From positions 311,068,258 through 311,132,257 of the forward strand of contig NC_073745.1 of the NCBI RefSeq assembly GCF_029784135.1: a stretch of DNA of 64,000 bases, in the 5' to 3' direction. Below the pieces are notes generated by a model. It did not search any database. It saw only the letters and a program-made list of their open reading frames with translations, and was not told the origin of the DNA. The position numbers and the translations under genes were made by a program. The stretch is from Toxorhynchites rutilus septentrionalis (lineage: Eukaryota; Arthropoda; Insecta; Diptera; Culicidae). Shown here piece after piece: positions 1-11,222 of the stretch (positions within the stretch are counted from its first letter, which is position 1; the number at the start of each line of letters is the position of its first letter).

Positions 1-600
1 GCGTTTGCCACTCGCCACTCGCTGCAACTGCCTGTTGTCTTGATGTCCACCGAACCGAATGTGGTCTGTTCCGAATGCGGGTTTTCTTATTGTCGCGAGC
101 AGCTTTGCCAGCTAACTCGATCACTTCGGCGGCCGAAGCTATATAACGCCGGCTAGGTGGACTGGTACACTGGTACTAACGCGCTCGGCCTAGCTACCCT
201 TGCGGGGAACTCCAGATCAACACGGTTCGAGCGGGATTTTGCCTTTCCCTTCACTTTTCCTCCTTTACCATGTCCAGGCATGGCTGCTTGGGTTGGTTTG
301 TTGATGTGTTGTGATGCGAACCGATGTGGTGTACGGTTTGGATGAGAATGATCCTTACGGCAGCGGAGCGGGGATTTTTAAGCTGACTGGCTGGCTCGAG
401 AATTACGCATGTGTGAGACTGCGACCAATGTTTCGTTCATTTTTTTCTTCTTCCTTTCCAATCGTGCTTCATTCTATTTTGCTGCTGCTCTGGTTGCCCG
501 TTTTGGTCGGTACGATTTGAGGAGCACAAAATGGACCAATCAAAAATGGGCACATAGTATATTTTGACAATGCTTGATATTTCACAATTATTCAATTATT
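1..600. other. no gene recognised
   Basis: This stretch is moderately GC-rich up to about 530 and AT-rich after that. Short open frames exist but have no recognisable domain, no convincing splice pattern and no similarity that I know. It could be intergenic DNA or part of an untranslated exon. Confidence 0.5.
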
Positions 601-619
601 TATCTCCAGAAAAATGAAA

Positions 620-989
620 TGTTATTCGTTATGATAGATGCGTAGATATATTTCCTATCAATTGTTGCAAAAACCTTTGCGATCTATTGAGAAATGCTCG
701 AGTTATAAGCGTTCCAAATCTTGCATTTTTTCCTACTTGTTCAGTGCCTAGATTTCCATTTCACCCCCTATATCTTCCGGTTAGACGTAGTCCTACGTCA
801 AAACAACATTTTGTTAGTTGCGATAGATGCGTAGAAATATTCCCTATCAAGTGATGCAAACATCTCTCCTATCCAGTACGAAATGTTCGAGCTATAAGCA
901 TTCGAAATCTTTCATTTTTTCCTGCATGTTCTGTGTTTAGGTTTTCATTTTACCCTCCATATATTCCGGTTAGACGTAGTCCCACGTCA
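620..989 (+). repeat. direct repeat, two units of about 189 bp
   Basis: Two diverged copies (about 620-800 and 812-989) share the order: GATAGATGCGTAGA, CTATCAA, GAAATG.TCGAG.TATAAGC, a CATTTTTTCCT stretch, an ACCC.CCATAT stretch and CCGGTTAGACGTAGTCC.ACGTC. The first ends in GACGTAGTCCTACGTC (784-799), the second in the same motif with one change (973-988). They lie just before the gag-like sequence, so they may be terminal or leader repeats of that element. A unit of similar layout lies at about 4200-4375. Confidence 0.7.
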
Positions 990-1002
990 AAAGGAGAAGA
1001 TG

Positions 1003-1205
1003 AGATACAAGTAACGGAGGGTCGGATGTTTACAATTAATCTACTGGACAATTACTTTTCGACGCTGAACTGTTTACCAAAGGAGCGGCATATTTCTCGA
1101 ATTCTGGAACAAGCGGCGAATGAATCAATCGAGAAATTTGTACTACGTTTACGTGAACAAGAAAAGTGCGAGTATGGAGAGTGGCTGGAAGGAAACACAA
1201 ACACC

Positions 1206-1249
<44 letters not shown>

Positions 1250-2320
1250 AAGATTCTAACGAAAGGTAACATGACGCTAGCGCAGACAGTAGAAATGGGT
1301 CGTTCACTCGAAACCATCGCTAAGCATCGGCGAAATCTACAGAAACATGAAGAGGTAAACCGTATTTCCAGCTCTAGAGAATGTTATCGGTGTGACCGCC
1401 AGGGCCATTACGCAAACGATGAAGACTGTCCGGCACGTGACAAGAAGTATGAAAAATGTAATCTACTGGGACATTTTAAGCGATGTTTCAAAACAAAACC
1501 GAAAAACACACGCAAGAACAAAACAGGTGGGAAGAAGAAGGTACGTCAAATCGTAAGCGATAATTCAAGCATCGAGAAGGAGGAATGTCGAGATTCAACA
1601 TCCGAAGATGAAGATAACGTCAACTTCGTGTTTGCAACCAATCCGGACCAAATTGGAATGGCTAAATGTAAGATCGGAGGTGTACAATTGAAATGAACAA
1701 TCGATTCCGGAGCAGGAGTTAATGTTATTAGCAGTGAAACATGGAAGTATCTGAAGGATCATGAAGTGAAGGCTCATTACCATACCGGTTAAGTATCGGA
1801 AACGTTATTAGCTTACGGGAATTATAAACTATCGGTAAAGGCAAACATTTTTGTTGCAGAAATTGCCACCAAGAAGTCATCGATAAGAGACAGGGCGTAT
1901 GTCGTCCGCGAAGGCGACAATATCTTACTGGGACGGAAGGCTACAATGGAGCTGGGTATCCTCAAAATAGACACACCAGTTTGTGCGGCTCAGTCGAGTG
2001 AAGGAAAGATCGGGAAGGTTAAGGATGTCGTCGTCACCGTGCAGGTGGACCCAACAGTAAAACCAGCTCAACACACACAAAGTCGTATTCCGATTCCTCT
2101 GCAATCGAATATTGAAAGAGAAATAGGGATGTTATTGAAGCAGGATATAATTGAACCAGCGCCATGAGATTCACCGTGGATATCCCGTCTAGTAGTTCGA
2201 CCATAATCCGGGAACATAGACGAAGTTCGTTTGTGTGTTGATATTCGTGATGTGAACAAAGCAATTATCCCACAGCACCATCCATTACACACATTTGATG
2301 ACATTATTCCGCATTAAAAT
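1003..2320 (+). pseudogene. Ty3/gypsy retrotransposon gag-pol relic, mag-type
   Basis: This is a decayed LTR-retrotransposon polyprotein. In order one sees a gag-like region (about 1024-1180, with the typical EKFVLRLREQ stretch), two zinc knuckles (CYRCDRQGH at about 1381 and CEKCN-type with a first-position change at about 1450), a protease active site DSGAG at about 1705, the protease end motif LLGRKATMELG at about 1928, and the start of reverse transcriptase (EREIGMLLKQDIIEP, then a CVDIRDVNKAI block at about 2230). The paired knuckle arrangement and the protease are typical of the mag lineage. Frame is lost at the (GA)n tract, and in-frame stops occur near 1694, 1790, 2165 and 2208. The sequence ends inside RT near 2320, so integrase and RNase H are absent. 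It cannot encode a working element. Confidence 0.85.
1206..1247 (+). repeat. (GA)n microsatellite inside gag
   Basis: About 20 GA units with one GATA interruption lie between the gag blocks for KCEYG and KILTKGNMTL. They replace the expected coding stretch and leave the two gag halves in different frames. Confidence 0.95.
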
Positions 2321-2689
2321 AACTGCAAATTTCAATCGATTATTGCTCAGTCACTGAAAGTTTCAAACTCAGAGAGTTCATTCGCCTACCAAATTTCCAT
2401 CGTAAACCACACCTTCTCTCGACTCAATCACGGACAAAAAGCATACTTAAGCGATACTCTGGTGGTGAAACGCATTCATTTTTCGTGAGGACATCGACAA
2501 GACAACATCGTTACTGAACGAACTGAACGAGCTGAACGAGCTGGACGAGCTGGACGAGCTGGACGAGCTGGACGAGCTGGACGGCGAGGGATCGAGGGAT
2601 TCATTACCTGGCCTGACCTGACCTGGAACGCATTCAGTTTGGTTGGAACTGTGAGGGAGCGCAGAAAAGCCGATCCATCAGGAGAATAA
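2321..2689 (+). repeat. dispersed repeat fragment with an expanded 9-bp minisatellite
   Basis: Positions 2513-2589 hold about eight units of a 9-bp repeat (CTGAACGAG / CTGGACGAG). They are framed by GACATCGACAAGACAACATCG before and GGCGAGGGATCGAG after. The same frame occurs at about 20700-20755 with only two units, so this is an expanded copy of a dispersed element. No protein function is suggested. Confidence 0.8.
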
Positions 2690-3960
2690 GAGAAGGTGGC
2701 CAAGAGAGTATCAGCACACACACATACACGTGCGGAACTATTCTCGTTTGGTTGCCATCCAGCATCGAGAAGATTCCGGAAAGATGTTATCGTTGCTGGA
2801 AAATAATCTGCCAGTTCCCCTGGGAATTGAAAAAAAAAACATTCAAGCGAAAGAGTTTATTTTAATGTTTTCTTTCCATATAATACTGCGACCAAATAAA
2901 TTTGGTTTTGTGATTTTTCAATCAATCGCAATTAGCAGGAAAGCTTCTGAAGATTATTCATCTCCATCAATAGAATATTTTCGTATCCAATACTGGCTGC
3001 ATAAAACCTTGTGCCTCTTACGTGACGCTCTCGTTCTCGAAGTCCCCCAAATATTCATTTACTCATTCATTCAGAATGGGTTCAGATTCAACTTCAAACA
3101 AATGATCACTAAATCAACAATAGTCCTACGTCACCCTTGCGGTTATACCATAGATATAACCCACTTCCTGTTTTTGTCATGCAAAAATAATGTCAAATTT
3201 CATAACATTTCAAATTACATTCCCTCATAGCAAATATTCCATTTCAATATGGCGTCGATTGTTTACGAAATTCTGCTTTTAACTGTTTCAAGGAGCAGTT
3301 AGCGTTCGCCCAGGTAAAAAAGCAGACCAGTCAAACCAGGAACAGTTAGCGAACGATTACTTTACTGTCATACTTTAAGTATGACAGATTCACATTTGGC
3401 AGAATTTATATGTGTTATGTATTAGTATTTATAGATATTTAATATGAAAAAACAGGAAGAGGGTTATATCTATGGTATAACCGCAAGGGTGACGTAGGAC
3501 TATCGTTGATTTAGAGATCATTTGTTTGAAGCTGAATCTGAATTCATTCTGAATGAATGAATATTTGGAGAACTTCGAAAACGAGAGCGTTACGTTGGAG
3601 GCACAAGGTATTTTGCATCCAATATTGGATACGGAAATATCCTACTGATGGGGAAGAATAATCTTCAGAAGCTATCCTGTTGATTGCGATTGATTGAAAA
3701 ATCACAAAACCAAATGTATTTGGTCACAGTGTTACATGGATAGAAAACATTCAAATAAACTCTTTCACATGAATGTAATTTTAAATTCCCAGAGGAACTG
3801 GCAGATTATTTTCAGTAACGATTAGATATTTCCACATTTTCCTCGATACTGGAAGCCCACCAGTGGTTAATGCCAACTCGATAACCACCTGTTAATAGCC
3901 GCGCGTGTATGTGTGTGTAGCGATGTCTTCCCAGAGAACCGTTTGTGACATCACTCTCCT
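2690..3960. mobile_element. foldback element with arms of about 500 bp
   Basis: The left arm (about 2690-3205) and right arm (about 3445-3960) are inverted copies of each other, roughly 80-90% alike by eye, around a spacer of about 240 bp. Matching landmarks are CACACACATACACG.GCGG (2717 and rc of 3920), CTGCCAGTTCC (2811 and rc of 3790), AGCTTCTGAAGATTATTC (2943 and rc of 3655) and an inner block holding GTCCTACGTCACCCTTGCGG (3124 and rc of 3500). Open frames inside are not recognised proteins. Transcription through the whole unit would give a long hairpin RNA. Confidence 0.85.
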
Positions 3961-4090
3961 CCTGATAGATTCCCTTCTGGCCTAGGGTGCACAAACAGGC
4001 TCTTGGTGACACCGTTCATCCGCGCTTTCATGATAAATAAAGAGCTTCACCGCAACAGCGACAACATGCTCCAATCGCTGTTCAATTAGA

Positions 4091-4125
4091 ACTGAGTGGA
4101 TTTCCGAGCGCCGCTCGCTTATATA
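4091..4125 (-). promoter_or_regulatory. TATA plus initiator core promoter
   Basis: On the minus strand TATATAA (4125-4119) is followed by an arthropod initiator TCAGTT (4096-4091). The spacing from the first T of the TATA box to the initiator A is 31 nt, the canonical distance. Transcription would run leftward straight into the foldback arms. The family this promoter belongs to is not identified. Confidence 0.6.
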
Positions 4126-4199
4126 CCGATTGGTGATTTCAATAGCCTGTTTTGAAAGCAATTTTAAGACTATTGAAACAAGTTTTTGGATCAAAAAGT

Positions 4200-4375
4200 A
4201 ACAAGTATATAACGCGTAGACATTTTATCTTTCGAATGAAGTGTTTATCATACCATTTCGTTCAGTTGTTTAGGAGCTATTAACGCTCAAAATCTCGGTC
4301 TCCGGCGTAACGCTTTCGGTTTCGAAACTTTGATTTTACACCCCGGTATAGAAATGAAAGACGTAGTCCTACGTC
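4200..4375 (+). repeat. repeat unit ending in GACGTAGTCCTACGTC
   Basis: The layout is like the units at 620-989: a GAGCTATTAACGCTC-type stretch, then TTTACACCCCGGTATA, then GACGTAGTCCTACGTC at 4360-4375. It sits upstream (minus strand sense) of the core promoter at 4091-4125. Confidence 0.55.
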
Positions 4376-5688
4376 AAAAAAAATCTTTAGTAAACGTAGA
4401 GTTCCATCTATTGGCCGTTCGCGAAATCGAAGCTACAGTGTCGACATCTACCAACGAATTGAGTTGAGCCAAAAAACAAAGGTGTCAGATTGATATTCCC
4501 GAAGGTAATTTCAAATTGTTGAAATTGAATAGAAATTACTACTTGATCATCTTTGAATACTTAAAATACGTCGTACTGATTTAACAATTTTTGTATGATT
4601 TTGATAATATTTCCACGTCATTGTATTATAAAATTATTATTCCTGTGAACATTTATTATTATTCTCGCGTCATGTTCACTGAGTACGGTGCTTAACACGT
4701 TGAGCTCCGCTTCGGTCCCTAGGGACCGATACTGAACTATTTATTAGGAGGGCGTTCATCACTGGGACTGATAGTTACAAAATAGGAAATTAATAAAATA
4801 TATGAATTGTTCTCGGATGTGTTACAAGATGTGATTTCTTTCTAGTCGAATTTCTGACGGTTTTCTTTTTATATTCACAAATAACTTCGGACAGTGGGAC
4901 CAAAATTGATATTGTGCAAACGTTCTTAATACAGATTTCAAATGATTCTCAAAATTGCAAGAGCACATTTTTAATATTCGAAATATGAAAAGTTACAAGT
5001 TTTACAAAAAATATACATATGTTTCTTTTATATTTGAACTATTATTGTGATATCTACACGATCCAAACATTCAGTTAAAACGTACAAAACATCTGATTTA
5101 TTTTCAATTTTGTGTAAAAACTGACAATACACCTGGCAACAGAAATAATTTAAATAGAAACTAAGTGAGCCGAACAAGCTATTCGAACACCGAATTTGGA
5201 CTAATTTCGAATCATGCATACCTAACTAATGATTAAAATTATAAATAATATATAGAATATAGCTTTACAGTTTAATATAAACTAACACTTTTAACATATG
5301 TATGACTCGATTTTTCGCGCTTTGGCTTTCCACCTCTGCCTATAAATCCCCTTTTCCCGTTCCATAATTTACAATAGTTCAATTTAGATTTCTCACCCAA
5401 TCTACACCAAGACATCTATAGTTTTGTTTTGTTTTTACATTAGCCGATATGATCGGTTCTTTCTTTTTTTTGGTACTTTACAAATCTTCCGAAATGGCTC
5501 ATGTTTGCCTCTAAAATAGTTCTGTCCAATTGTTGTTTTTTTAGACTACTTACATCCTAAATCACAATTTGGTTTGCTTTTTTTTCCCTTTTTTTGCTTT
5601 GTTAGATTCTTCCCTTAAAATTTCCACTTTTTAGCTTGGATAAAAGATTCCACCTCCCATGGGATGAGCTCTCCTCGTTCGCAAAGGA
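4376..5688. other. AT-rich intergenic DNA
   Basis: No gene or recognised repeat is seen. The part next to PEX7 (about 5300-5688) is T-rich on the plus strand and may include the 3' untranslated region of PEX7. Confidence 0.5.
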
Positions 5689-6852
5689 TTAGATTTTGTC
5701 GGAAAGGCAGTCCGGTTTGAAAACATGCACCAGCGAGTCCCAGCCGCAGTCGGCGAGCTGATTCTGCCGGCGCCGGTTCCAGTCCAACCCGTAGGTGAAC
5801 TCCGAGTGGTGCTTAATCGTTTCCATCGCTTCGTTGCTCTTCTTGAAGTCCCAGATGCTACGAAATGGAAAGGAATGGTTATTGGATACGCTCTGTGGAG
5901 ATGGGTTTTCTGATTGGGTCTTACCGAGTCGTAAAGTCATAGCCCACGCTGGCCAGCACCGACATGTTGTGGGGTGAAAATTGTACTTTTCTCACGGCAA
6001 ACTCGTTGCCCTTTAGCTCCGCCAGCGGTATGCCAAAATTACGCAGATCCCACACCCGGATAAGTCCATCCGAAGCCCCAGTGGCGAGGACATTGGAATC
6101 GTGTTTGCACCAATCCACCGTTAGCACCTGGAAAGAGGAAGGCGAGAGGGTTAGTAAAACGAGGTTAGGTGATTGATTTGCGTCGATCGTCATTACCTCA
6201 CCCTCGTGTGCCTTGATACTGGCGATGGGCAGATCATAGCACAGAATGTCCCATATCTTGAGCATCCCGTCACCACTGACACTCGCGAATGTGTTGGGGA
6301 TGTGTGATGCGAATACCGCATTGTAGACTAGTTGCGAGTGACCAATATAGGTACTCAGCGAGTGGTTCCTGATCGGATCCCAGATCTTTACCGTGCTGTC
6401 CCAGCTTGCGCTGATGAACAGCTGCTCGTACGGAACTTTGCTCCAGTCGACGCTGTAGATTTCCTTCTTGTGCTCCCGGTACACCATCTGCGGGGGACCA
6501 TTGCTGGGGCTGAGATTGGTGTTCCACAGCTGGACACTACCATCCCCCGAGCCGGACACCACTATTTCCGGGTTCGATTCGGACCATGTCTACAAAAGGA
6601 AGAAAGGGCAATTAGTTTCGATTTGATCATTGCTTTGAACATCTGACTTACCACATCGAACAACCCATCGGTCCAGTGGTGCGTTCGCTTCTCAACGATT
6701 CCACCCCCGTCCGGGTACAGCTCCAGGAAGTAGAGAGTTCCGCCGCCGGCCAGACCGTAGAATTGGCTCGAGGCCACCACGAACTGGTCCGGGTTAAATG
6801 GCGAAAATCGGACGCTGTAGCCATGGCGGTTGGTGGTGAAGAATGTTGACAT
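5689..6852 (-). CDS. Pex7: peroxisomal targeting signal 2 receptor (PEX7)
   Basis: This WD40 protein binds the PTS2 signal of matrix enzymes in the cytosol and, with PEX5/PEX20-type partners, brings them to the peroxisome. Four exons fit with GT/AG introns of 62-69 bp: 6852-6652, 6589-6197, 6127-5925 and 5857-5689. They give 966 nt and 321 residues, close to human PEX7 (323). The start MSTFFTTNRHGYSVRFSPF and the block FVVASSQFYGLAGGGTL are PEX7-like. WD repeats end in QLWN (about residue 90), KIWD (138), KIWD (181), RVWD (225) and RIWD (269), and a last blade has CGWDSLVHVF. The ATG at 6852 is chosen because homology starts there; an in-frame ATG 12 codons upstream adds an unrelated leader. 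No break is seen. The nearest repeat starts at 7215. Confidence 0.95.
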
Positions 6853-7214
6853 CGTAGCTGAAAAAAAGGGGGGAAAAAAACGAAACATAAGTTAATTTAC
6901 ATGTTGAGCCGATTCTTATTGGTCTTATTGATCTAATTGGATGTTTCTTCAACGGTGGTTTAATTTAAATTTTGCGGGCGTTGAGTTTTAAGTCATAGTT
7001 TATGTTTTATTATAAATGCACAATTGATATGCTTATGAAGACATCGATCATTATTATTTTTAAGTGTTTTATATATTGAAGAACAGGAAACTAGAAACGA
7101 AATAAAATAGTTGATAAAGAGATTATTTTCGAAACATTGATTTCGCCTTAATGTATGCAGTATTCGTCGACAACAAATGTCGCATCTGTAATGTGACATC
7201 CTCAAAATAGAAAG
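6853..7214. other. PEX7 upstream region
   Basis: This holds the likely 5' untranslated region and promoter of PEX7 (minus strand). It is AT-rich and I see no clear TATA box. Confidence 0.4.
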
Positions 7215-8676
7215 AGTTAACCGTTATCCCCAAAAACACTTTTTGTCGCTGTTTTGTAAATTCACTGTATTGCGCCTTTGGTTATTCAATCTTCAAAACA
7301 ATAGGCCGTATGATTAAAAACAAAATTCACCTTTACTTTACTTCATTCGAGCAGTCGAGCAGTGAGATTATGTTTTTACTACGTTTGGTATGAATAAAAG
7401 AAACAACAAAGTATTTATTTCGAAAATGGATGTTTAGCTGATTTCGTATGAATAAAACAGCATTCATCAAGTATTTACTTCGTTATTATCAAGTATGCTC
7501 ATGAGCATACTTTGGATCTGAAAACACTATCATTCGTTTTGATGTCATATCCGATTTATGTTTAATGCTGCTATCTTGCGCTTGAAGTTAAACAAGTTAA
7601 CCGCATTGATGGCATTGAGCTTCGTTTACTAGTTTAGGGGAGCGTAAAAAAAATTGATTGTTTTTCAGGCGGAATGAACACGTTTTTAAAATTTAAATCA
7701 TGAATGAAAAATAACCTTCCCGTACCAATTTGGCATTCTGTTTAAATGAAAAACACTTTTGTTTGCAGGTGGTGAAAAAATCTTGTACGATATTGTTTTT
7801 GAAGACAACTTTATATTATAATAAAAAGTTTCAGTAATGATGTTGGAAATGTATAGACAAAGGGTTAAATAAAAGTCGAAAAAAAGTGTTTTAAGTGATT
7901 AAATAACATGATGTGAACATTTTCATTCAAATTTTAACATCAAATTTAAACTGGCTTCGTGTCTTCTAATATGATATGTATTACACTAACGAGATAGGGA
8001 CCCAAACTATGGTCCCTAATTGAAAGTCGACACCAGACGTCGACACTATTCCTTTTTCATCGCGAATTCACGCTTTGTCCAAAAAAACGTTTTGAAACGA
8101 AACCTAAACAATCAGTTGATAGATGTTTGACAAAGTAAAAACTATGTTCGAATTCGAAAATCAAATTAGTAAAGTAAACTTTTATTCATACGGATTCAAG
8201 TAAATATTAGGAAAGTTTACTTCACTTGGAAACGGGCAGAATAAATAAAAAATTTTTTTTTATTCATGCGACCTAATATTACTAGCGCAGTAAAAAAATG
8301 TGTTTTTTATAGATTTTCAAAAAAAAAATTAATTTGAATTTTTCATCTAATACACCATTTGTTTTATTAAAAAAACTGCATGATCTTACACAGTAGATAC
8401 TAAATAGTACGATTACAGTGAAAAACTTATCAACTTGTTGCATTTTCAACGAATTTAAACAGAATTATCTGTCGGCGCTCTACAATCGTGGTTTCGTTAC
8501 ATAAAAATGACTCCCAAAATAATATCGTTCAATTTTAGCAGCCAAAAAAAAAAATTAAGTACTTCCAGATACCTTCAGAAGATTTTGGTTAAGTAAAACA
8601 TTGAAATAATTTGCAGCGAAAAAAATATTTTTCGTTGGTAGCAATATAGTTGCCACGGCCTTATAAAGGGTTAACA
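7215..8676 (+). mobile_element. interspersed repeat family R, copy 1, split by an insertion
   Basis: The left part (7215-7302) matches 20220-20310 (GTTAAC, CCCCAAAAACACT, TCGCTG..TTGTAAATTCAC). The right part (8275-8676) matches 20310-20661 and 19834-20168, ending in GTTGCCACGGCCTTATAAAGGG. It appears to be non-autonomous DNA with no coding capacity. A second element occupies 7303-8274. Confidence 0.75.
7303..8274. mobile_element. MITE inserted into repeat R copy 1
   Basis: The ends form imperfect terminal inverted repeats (AGGCCGTATGATTAAAAAC against AGGTCGCATGAATAAAAAA) flanked by AAT on both sides. Further copies of ATGAATAAAA occur inside near 7390 and 7447. It interrupts repeat R at a point where the copy at 20220-20661 is continuous. 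Confidence 0.65.
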
Positions 8677-9158
8677 GCTTCAACCCTCGTCTCGAAATAC
8701 AGGGTTATTCTTAATAGCGAGTAATCGGTTTTCTACCTTACTAACCATAGAATTAGGAAATTGTTTATATATAGTTATAAAAATATAGTTAAGAATTCGG
8801 CTCCTTAAAACTTATGTAACTGAGTCTGTAAAAATAAACGAATTAATAAAAACAATAGAGCAAGAGATTTAAATAAAAGATTGTGTTATTTGTCATGTTG
8901 TTGGCTCAATCCGAAAAATAATACTTTTCCATTTTATTTGAATATGATTTCCAATTTTATTCCCAATTATCACCTTTTGTAGCAATTGATGCCACAAATC
9001 GGCGATTACGTGGCGAAATTAATTTTCAAAAAGCTGCAATATCGGAGTAGATCAGAGACTCAAACACGGACTCAACAGAGACAGGGACTCCGAAAAAGTT
9101 AAATCGTCAAATCGTTGTGATCTTGGAGGTCAATTCTCGAGTTTATTGCGCACTAAAT

Positions 9159-11222
9159 CAATTGAGGTATTCCACCAATCAACACGAAACCATTTTAAGT
9201 TCATATTTTTGATTTAACTGAAACTTTGCAAACTTATTCGGCGCTAGGCACGATGCCAATTTACGGTGTTAGTTTTTTAAATACTGTCACGACTAATTTC
9301 TGAAAAGGGTTTACGCAAAAATGTAATGAAAATAGTCTGTAATTCCAAAACGAGTTATCTGATCGAAATGATGTCTTAGGCAATGTTATAGATTTCAATT
9401 TTGCGGTTTTCAAAAAAGTATACACTCAGAAAAAAACTATTTTTTGAATTTAAAAATGAAATATCTAAAAAACTACATTTTTAAAAGTCTAAATTTTTGA
9501 CACAATAAAGTCCATATAGTCCCAACAACTGGTTTTTCATTTGATCCTGGGCAAAAAAAAGTAAAAGAGTCCTAACAATTTCAAACAAGACTACCAAATA
9601 TCGGAAGATGGGCAGGTAAAAATAGTCAAGATAGCGTTATTCGACAAAGTTTTAGACTTTTGTCGAAGACGCCAAACTTCTATCTTTTATAGTTCCTGAA
9701 ATATATGGCATTTTTGTATGGAGACTGCTGAAAAAATATTGTTTTACTCGTTCAATTTTTGGATGTAAATTCTCGCGTTTGAAATGTTTGACATGTAATT
9801 TTTCAAAGATCATATTAAAACTTTTTCCCTGTAGCAGGCCCCTTCTTCCGATGGCTTGTTGGTAATTGTACGGGCTATGCAAATATTTTTTAAAGAATTT
9901 AATGAACATACATTTTAAGGAAAATTAGTTTCATTTTTTTCTCAAATACTCGATAGATTTTTCGATACCCTAGAAACAGATACAGTAAAAATTTCTAAAA
10001 ATTCCTCACTCAAAAACTATAAGACCTACAAAATGTTGGTTTAAAAATGAAATTAAATAATTTTGTTTTCGTTAAAAAATATCAAACAATTCAAAAAATC
10101 ATCGAAAAAAAAATTTTGAGAATTAAAATTCATATTTCTCAAAAATATGTTTTTTTTTAAACTCTGAGAAAAGTATGTATGAATTGCTCATGTAATTACC
10201 AACAAATCATCCATATATCGGAAGAAGGGGACTGCTACAGGGAAAAAGGTTTCCCAACAGCATCTTTTTAATAATTATGATCAATGAAAAAATATTATGG
10301 ATGTTTAAATTGTAACATTTTAGTATGTAGATTATCACTATTGACATAGATTGTAAGGACTGTTCGTACTTTTTTTGAGAATTAAAAAAAATACGTTTTT
10401 GAAAAGTAGTTTTTGTTTCAGTCTGTCTCATTTTTTGGTATTTCTTTATATAAACAATTTTCCATATTTCATCCTTCGACGAGAATTTGTAGGTATTATT
10501 AGGTTAGAGTAGGTAGGTTAGAGTGCTCCCGTGGCCGAGTGGTTAGCGTCAAACCTAACATGCCGGGGGTTCGGGTTCGATTCCCGTTCTGGTCGGGGAA
10601 ATTTTTCTTCAAAGAAATTTCCTCTGACTTGCACTGTGGTCACGCGTATTCTACAGCTTGCCACTCAGGATGCAATCATGGCGTGTTATTTGGCATAGAA
10701 ATCTCAACTAAGTACTAATGAAAATGACGCAAGTAATACTACGTTGAGACGGCGGAGTTCCTCTAGGAACGTTAGTGCCATATAAGAAGAAGAAGAAGGT
10801 AGGTTAGAATTTTTTGTAAACAAATTTCATCTTTCATTTGCCTAGCATCAACTGAAAAACCAGTTGTTGAAAACAACATAATGAAACCCATGTTGTTTTC
10901 AACTTTTAAATTAAGTGTCAAAAATTAAGATTTTTAAATATTAATTTTTTTATATTTTTTTTTTCGGTGTATACTTTTTCCAGAACCGCAAATTTACAAT
11001 CTATAACTTTGCCTAAGACACCATTTCGATCAGATAATCCGTTTTGGCGTTATAGTTTATTTTCTGAAATGATACCATCTTTACATAGTTTACAAAAAAC
11101 TAATACCGTAAAATGGCATTGTACCTAGTGCCGAACATGTTAGCAAAGTTTCAACTAAATCAAAAATATGAAATTAGATTTTTTTTCGAAAATTGGTGTA
11201 GATTGGTGGAACGCCTCAATTG
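9159..11222. mobile_element. 2.1 kb foldback element
   Basis: The two ends are inverted repeats, CAATTGAGG..TTCCACCAATC at 9159-9180 and its complement at 11201-11222, with two mismatches in 22. The arms continue inward: the GGTTTTCAAAAAAGTATACACT block near 9405 pairs with AGTGTATACTTTTTCCAG-like sequence near 10965, and the CCCTGTAGCAGGCCCC block near 9830 pairs with its complement near 10240. A partial third copy lies at about 15740-16290. A SINE interrupts the right arm. No coding capacity is seen. Confidence 0.85.
10523..10798 (+). mobile_element. tRNA-derived SINE, Feilai-like, full length
   Basis: A pol III A box lies in GTGGCCGAGTGGTTAGCGTC (10531-10550) and a B box in GGTTCGATTCC (about 10573). 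The tail is (AAG)n. A perfect 10-bp target duplication GTAGGTTAGA flanks it (10513-10522 and 10799-10808). The tRNA-like head does not fold as a clean tRNA, so this is a SINE and not a tRNA gene. The name Feilai-like is from memory of Aedes SINEs. Confidence 0.9.

Noticed and set aside
1036..1317. Open frame of repeated Leu-Ser opposite the gag region
   Set aside because: It is only the antisense reading of the (GA)n tract.
2730..3230. 166-codon open frame
   Set aside because: It lies wholly in one arm of the foldback element, has no recognised domain, and the other arm does not keep it open.
5725..6646. Several plus-strand open frames across PEX7
   Set aside because: They are shadows of the PEX7 exons, whose frame and splice sites are consistent.
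10531..10600. Possible tRNA gene (A and B box) here and at 15130, 25501, 58988 and 31661
   Set aside because: All have SINE tails and target-site duplications, occur as dispersed copies and do not fold as clean tRNAs.
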